Part shown: piece after piece, positions 62,576-64,000 of the stretch | How the letters are laid out: the number at the start of each line of letters is the position of its first letter | Position numbering within the stretch: position 1 is the stretch's first letter | Origin: an uncultured Methylocystaceae bacterium | GTDB lineage: Bacteria; Pseudomonadota; Alphaproteobacteria; Rhizobiales; Beijerinckiaceae | Reading direction: 5' to 3' | NCBI GenBank assembly: GCA_937870755.1 | Contig: CALMZV010000146.1 | Span: 83,139-147,138, forward strand | DNA length: 64,000 bases | Program-made: the position numbers and the translations under genes | Notes under the pieces: model-generated | Databases searched by the model: none | Told to the model about the DNA's origin: nothing | Seen by the model: only the letters and a program-made list of their open reading frames with translations

Positions 62576-63552
62576 GAGATCACCTCCGCCGATCCGCAAA
62601 CCGCGGCGTCCGCCTATCAGGCTCTGTGCTTTTGCTGATCTCCGGACTGGTGCTGGCCGGCTGCGCGACCAACCGACCGCCACAGATCAGCTATGACGCC
62701 GATGTGCCGCCGCTTCCCCCGGTGCCGGCTGCCGTCACGGAGGCGCCACCTAGGCCGCTTCACACGCCGCCCGCGTGGACACCCGCGCGCGGTGGCGCTG
62801 CCGCAGGGACGCCGGCGGGCCGCGTGGAGAATGCCAATGCCGCCGCGCGCGTCGAGCCACGTCGCGAGGGCTACTTCAACTCGATCCAGATCTATCCCTG
62901 GAGCGAGGGCGCGCTCTATCAAGTCTATGCCGCTCCCGGGCAGATCACCAACATCGCGCTGGAACCCGGCGAAAGCCTGACTGGCGCCGGCCCGATTGCT
63001 GCGGGCGACACGGCGCGCTGGATCATCGGTGACACCGAGAGCGGCTCGGGCATCACGCGCCGCGTCCATGTTCTCGTAAAGCCGACACGGCCAGACATCA
63101 CGACCAATCTGGTCATCACCACTGACCGGCGCATCTACATGATCGAGCTGCGCTCGGGCGAACGCCCCTATATGCCGGCCGTCGCCTGGGCCTATCCGCA
63201 GCCGCCCGCCTCGCAGAGACAGGCAGTGCCCGCTACGCCAGTGATCCCGGCCGTTGCGGCACGGAACTATCGCTACGGCCTCACGGGCGACACGCCGCCG
63301 TGGCGGCCAATCTCGGTCTACGACGATGGGCGCCGCGTCTATGTCGAGTTCCCGCGCGGGATCGTTCAGGGCGAGATGCCGCCGCTCTTCGTCATCGGCG
63401 CCGATGGCGAACCGCAGATCGCCAACAGCCGGATCCACCAGAACATCCTGATCGTCGACCGCATGTTCGGCGCCGCCGAGCTCCGTCTCGGCAGTGGCGA
63501 GCGCCAGCAGACGGTCCGGATCGTTCGCACCGATGGGAGGCCCGCGTCATGA
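62572..63552 (+). CDS. trbG: TrbG, VirB9-like protein
   Basis: This 326-aa VirB9 homologue begins with a lipoprotein-type signal peptide: SGLVLAGCATN gives a lipobox LAGC. The VirB9 body contains GALYQVYAAPGQITNIALEPGE and PWRPISVYDDGRRVYVEFP. It forms the outer-membrane core complex with TrbI. The lipobox suggests it takes over the anchoring role of VirB7. Confidence 0.94.
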   Translation: MRDHLRRSANRGVRLSGSVLLLISGLVLAGCATNRPPQISYDADVPPLPPVPAAVTEAPPRPLHTPPAWTPARGGAAAGTPAGRVENANAAARVEPRREGYFNSIQIYPWSEGALYQVYAAPGQITNIALEPGESLTGAGPIAAGDTARWIIGDTESGSGITRRVHVLVKPTRPDITTNLVITTDRRIYMIELRSGERPYMPAVAWAYPQPPASQRQAVPATPVIPAVAARNYRYGLTGDTPPWRPISVYDDGRRVYVEFPRGIVQGEMPPLFVIGADGEPQIANSRIHQNILIVDRMFGAAELRLGSGERQQTVRIVRTDGRPAS

Positions 63553-64000
63553 GCGAGCGCGACTCGTCCAACGAAACCAACGCACCGCTGGTCGGCACAC
63601 AGCCCGGCGACGCCGCTGCGCCCATGCGGCTGCGCGCCGAACCGCCCCGGGTCACCCGACTGTCGCGAAAGGTGCTGGGCGGTATCAGTCTCGTCGCCGC
63701 CCTTGGGGTCGGTGGCGCGCTCATCTATGCGCTTCAGACGCGCAGTATCGGCCATGGCAGTGAGGAGCTTTACTCCACGCAGAACCGGCGAACCGCGGAC
63801 GGGCTCGCCGGCCTGCCACGCGACTATACCGGTCCGGTGCTTGGGCCTCCGCTTCCTGGGGATCTGGGGCGCCCCATCCTCGATGCGCAGAATCGTGGCC
63901 AGCCCGTCACGCCGCCGATGGCGGCAGCGCCCGCCGTCGATCCGGTTGAGCAGCGCAGGCGCGCGGAAGAAGAAGCTGCCCGAACGAGCCGCGTCTTCTT
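63549..64000 (+). CDS. trbI: TrbI, VirB10-like protein, 3' end outside window
   Basis: The first 150 residues are present: a cytoplasmic N-terminus, a transmembrane helix (KVLGGISLVAALGVGGALIYAL), and the proline-rich periplasmic linker start (YTGPVLGPPLPGDLGRPI). The ATG overlaps the trbG stop. The open frame runs to the window edge. VirB10 spans the envelope and gates the channel. Confidence 0.92.
   Translation, partial: MSERDSSNETNAPLVGTQPGDAAAPMRLRAEPPRVTRLSRKVLGGISLVAALGVGGALIYALQTRSIGHGSEELYSTQNRRTADGLAGLPRDYTGPVLGPPLPGDLGRPILDAQNRGQPVTPPMAAAPAVDPVEQRRRAEEEAARTSRVF

Overview
The window shows the edge of an alphaproteobacterial chromosome followed by most of a large integrative and conjugative element (ICE). 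High GC, strongly GC-biased third codon positions and the gene set (RepA/ParA, DUF736, DUF2840, DUF3363-type relaxase, TraG, complete trb run) point to Hyphomicrobiales (Rhizobiales) or a close relative; the genus cannot be fixed from the sequence.

Region 1 (1-2.9 kb) is ordinary chromosome: a metallo-beta-lactamase-fold hydrolase (cut by the window edge), an SDR oxidoreductase, a small secreted SPOR-like protein, an ArsC/Spx-like thioredoxin-fold protein and an SRPBCC/AHSA1 protein. It ends in a palindromic REP-like element and a short copy of the 3' end of guaA (T-I-E-W-E-stop on the minus strand, 2906-2923). I read this as the left attachment site of an ICE inserted at the end of guaA; the intact guaA and the integrase should lie beyond the right edge of the window.

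Region 2 (3.0-23.2 kb) is a double defence cassette. A minus-strand operon encodes a WYL regulator, an SNF2-type helicase with a C-terminal DUF3883-like domain, a sacsin/HSP90-like ATPase, a DUF1156 DNA methyltransferase and a DUF499 ATPase with an N-terminal HEPN domain. It resembles DISARM/Hma-type methylase-helicase-ATPase systems but lacks DrmA/DrmB. Back to back with it, from overlapping divergent promoters, a DUF2188 gene leads a complete QatABCD anti-phage operon.

Region 3 (23.3-43 kb) is the ICE maintenance and control block: ArdC and ParB, each preceded by a copy of one structured leader; a methyltransferase/strawberry-notch helicase; a Toprim primase-like protein; DUF2493; DUF736; an excision-control module (XRE repressor on a 20-bp palindrome, QseM-like DUF2285 protein, FseA-like activator split by a +1 frameshift, AlpA/RdfS-like excisionase); and RepA-ParA with an iteron/DnaA-box origin inside the 3' end of repA. 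A second cargo slot (34.7-37.0 kb) holds three nuclease-like genes on the opposite strand.

Region 4 (43-64 kb) is the transfer block: DUF2840, TraF peptidase, a second DUF736, lytic transglycosylase, candidate oriT, relaxase, TraG coupling protein, CopG-like protein, then trbB-C-D-E-J-K-L-F-G-I (trbI runs off the window). A third cargo slot between copG and trbB holds IetAS (AAA ATPase plus subtilase) and a HipBA toxin-antitoxin pair with three evenly spaced operators.

Taken together this is a self-transmissible, probably replicating ICE carrying at least four defence or addiction modules in three pockets. No tRNA, rRNA, CRISPR array or intact insertion sequence was seen.
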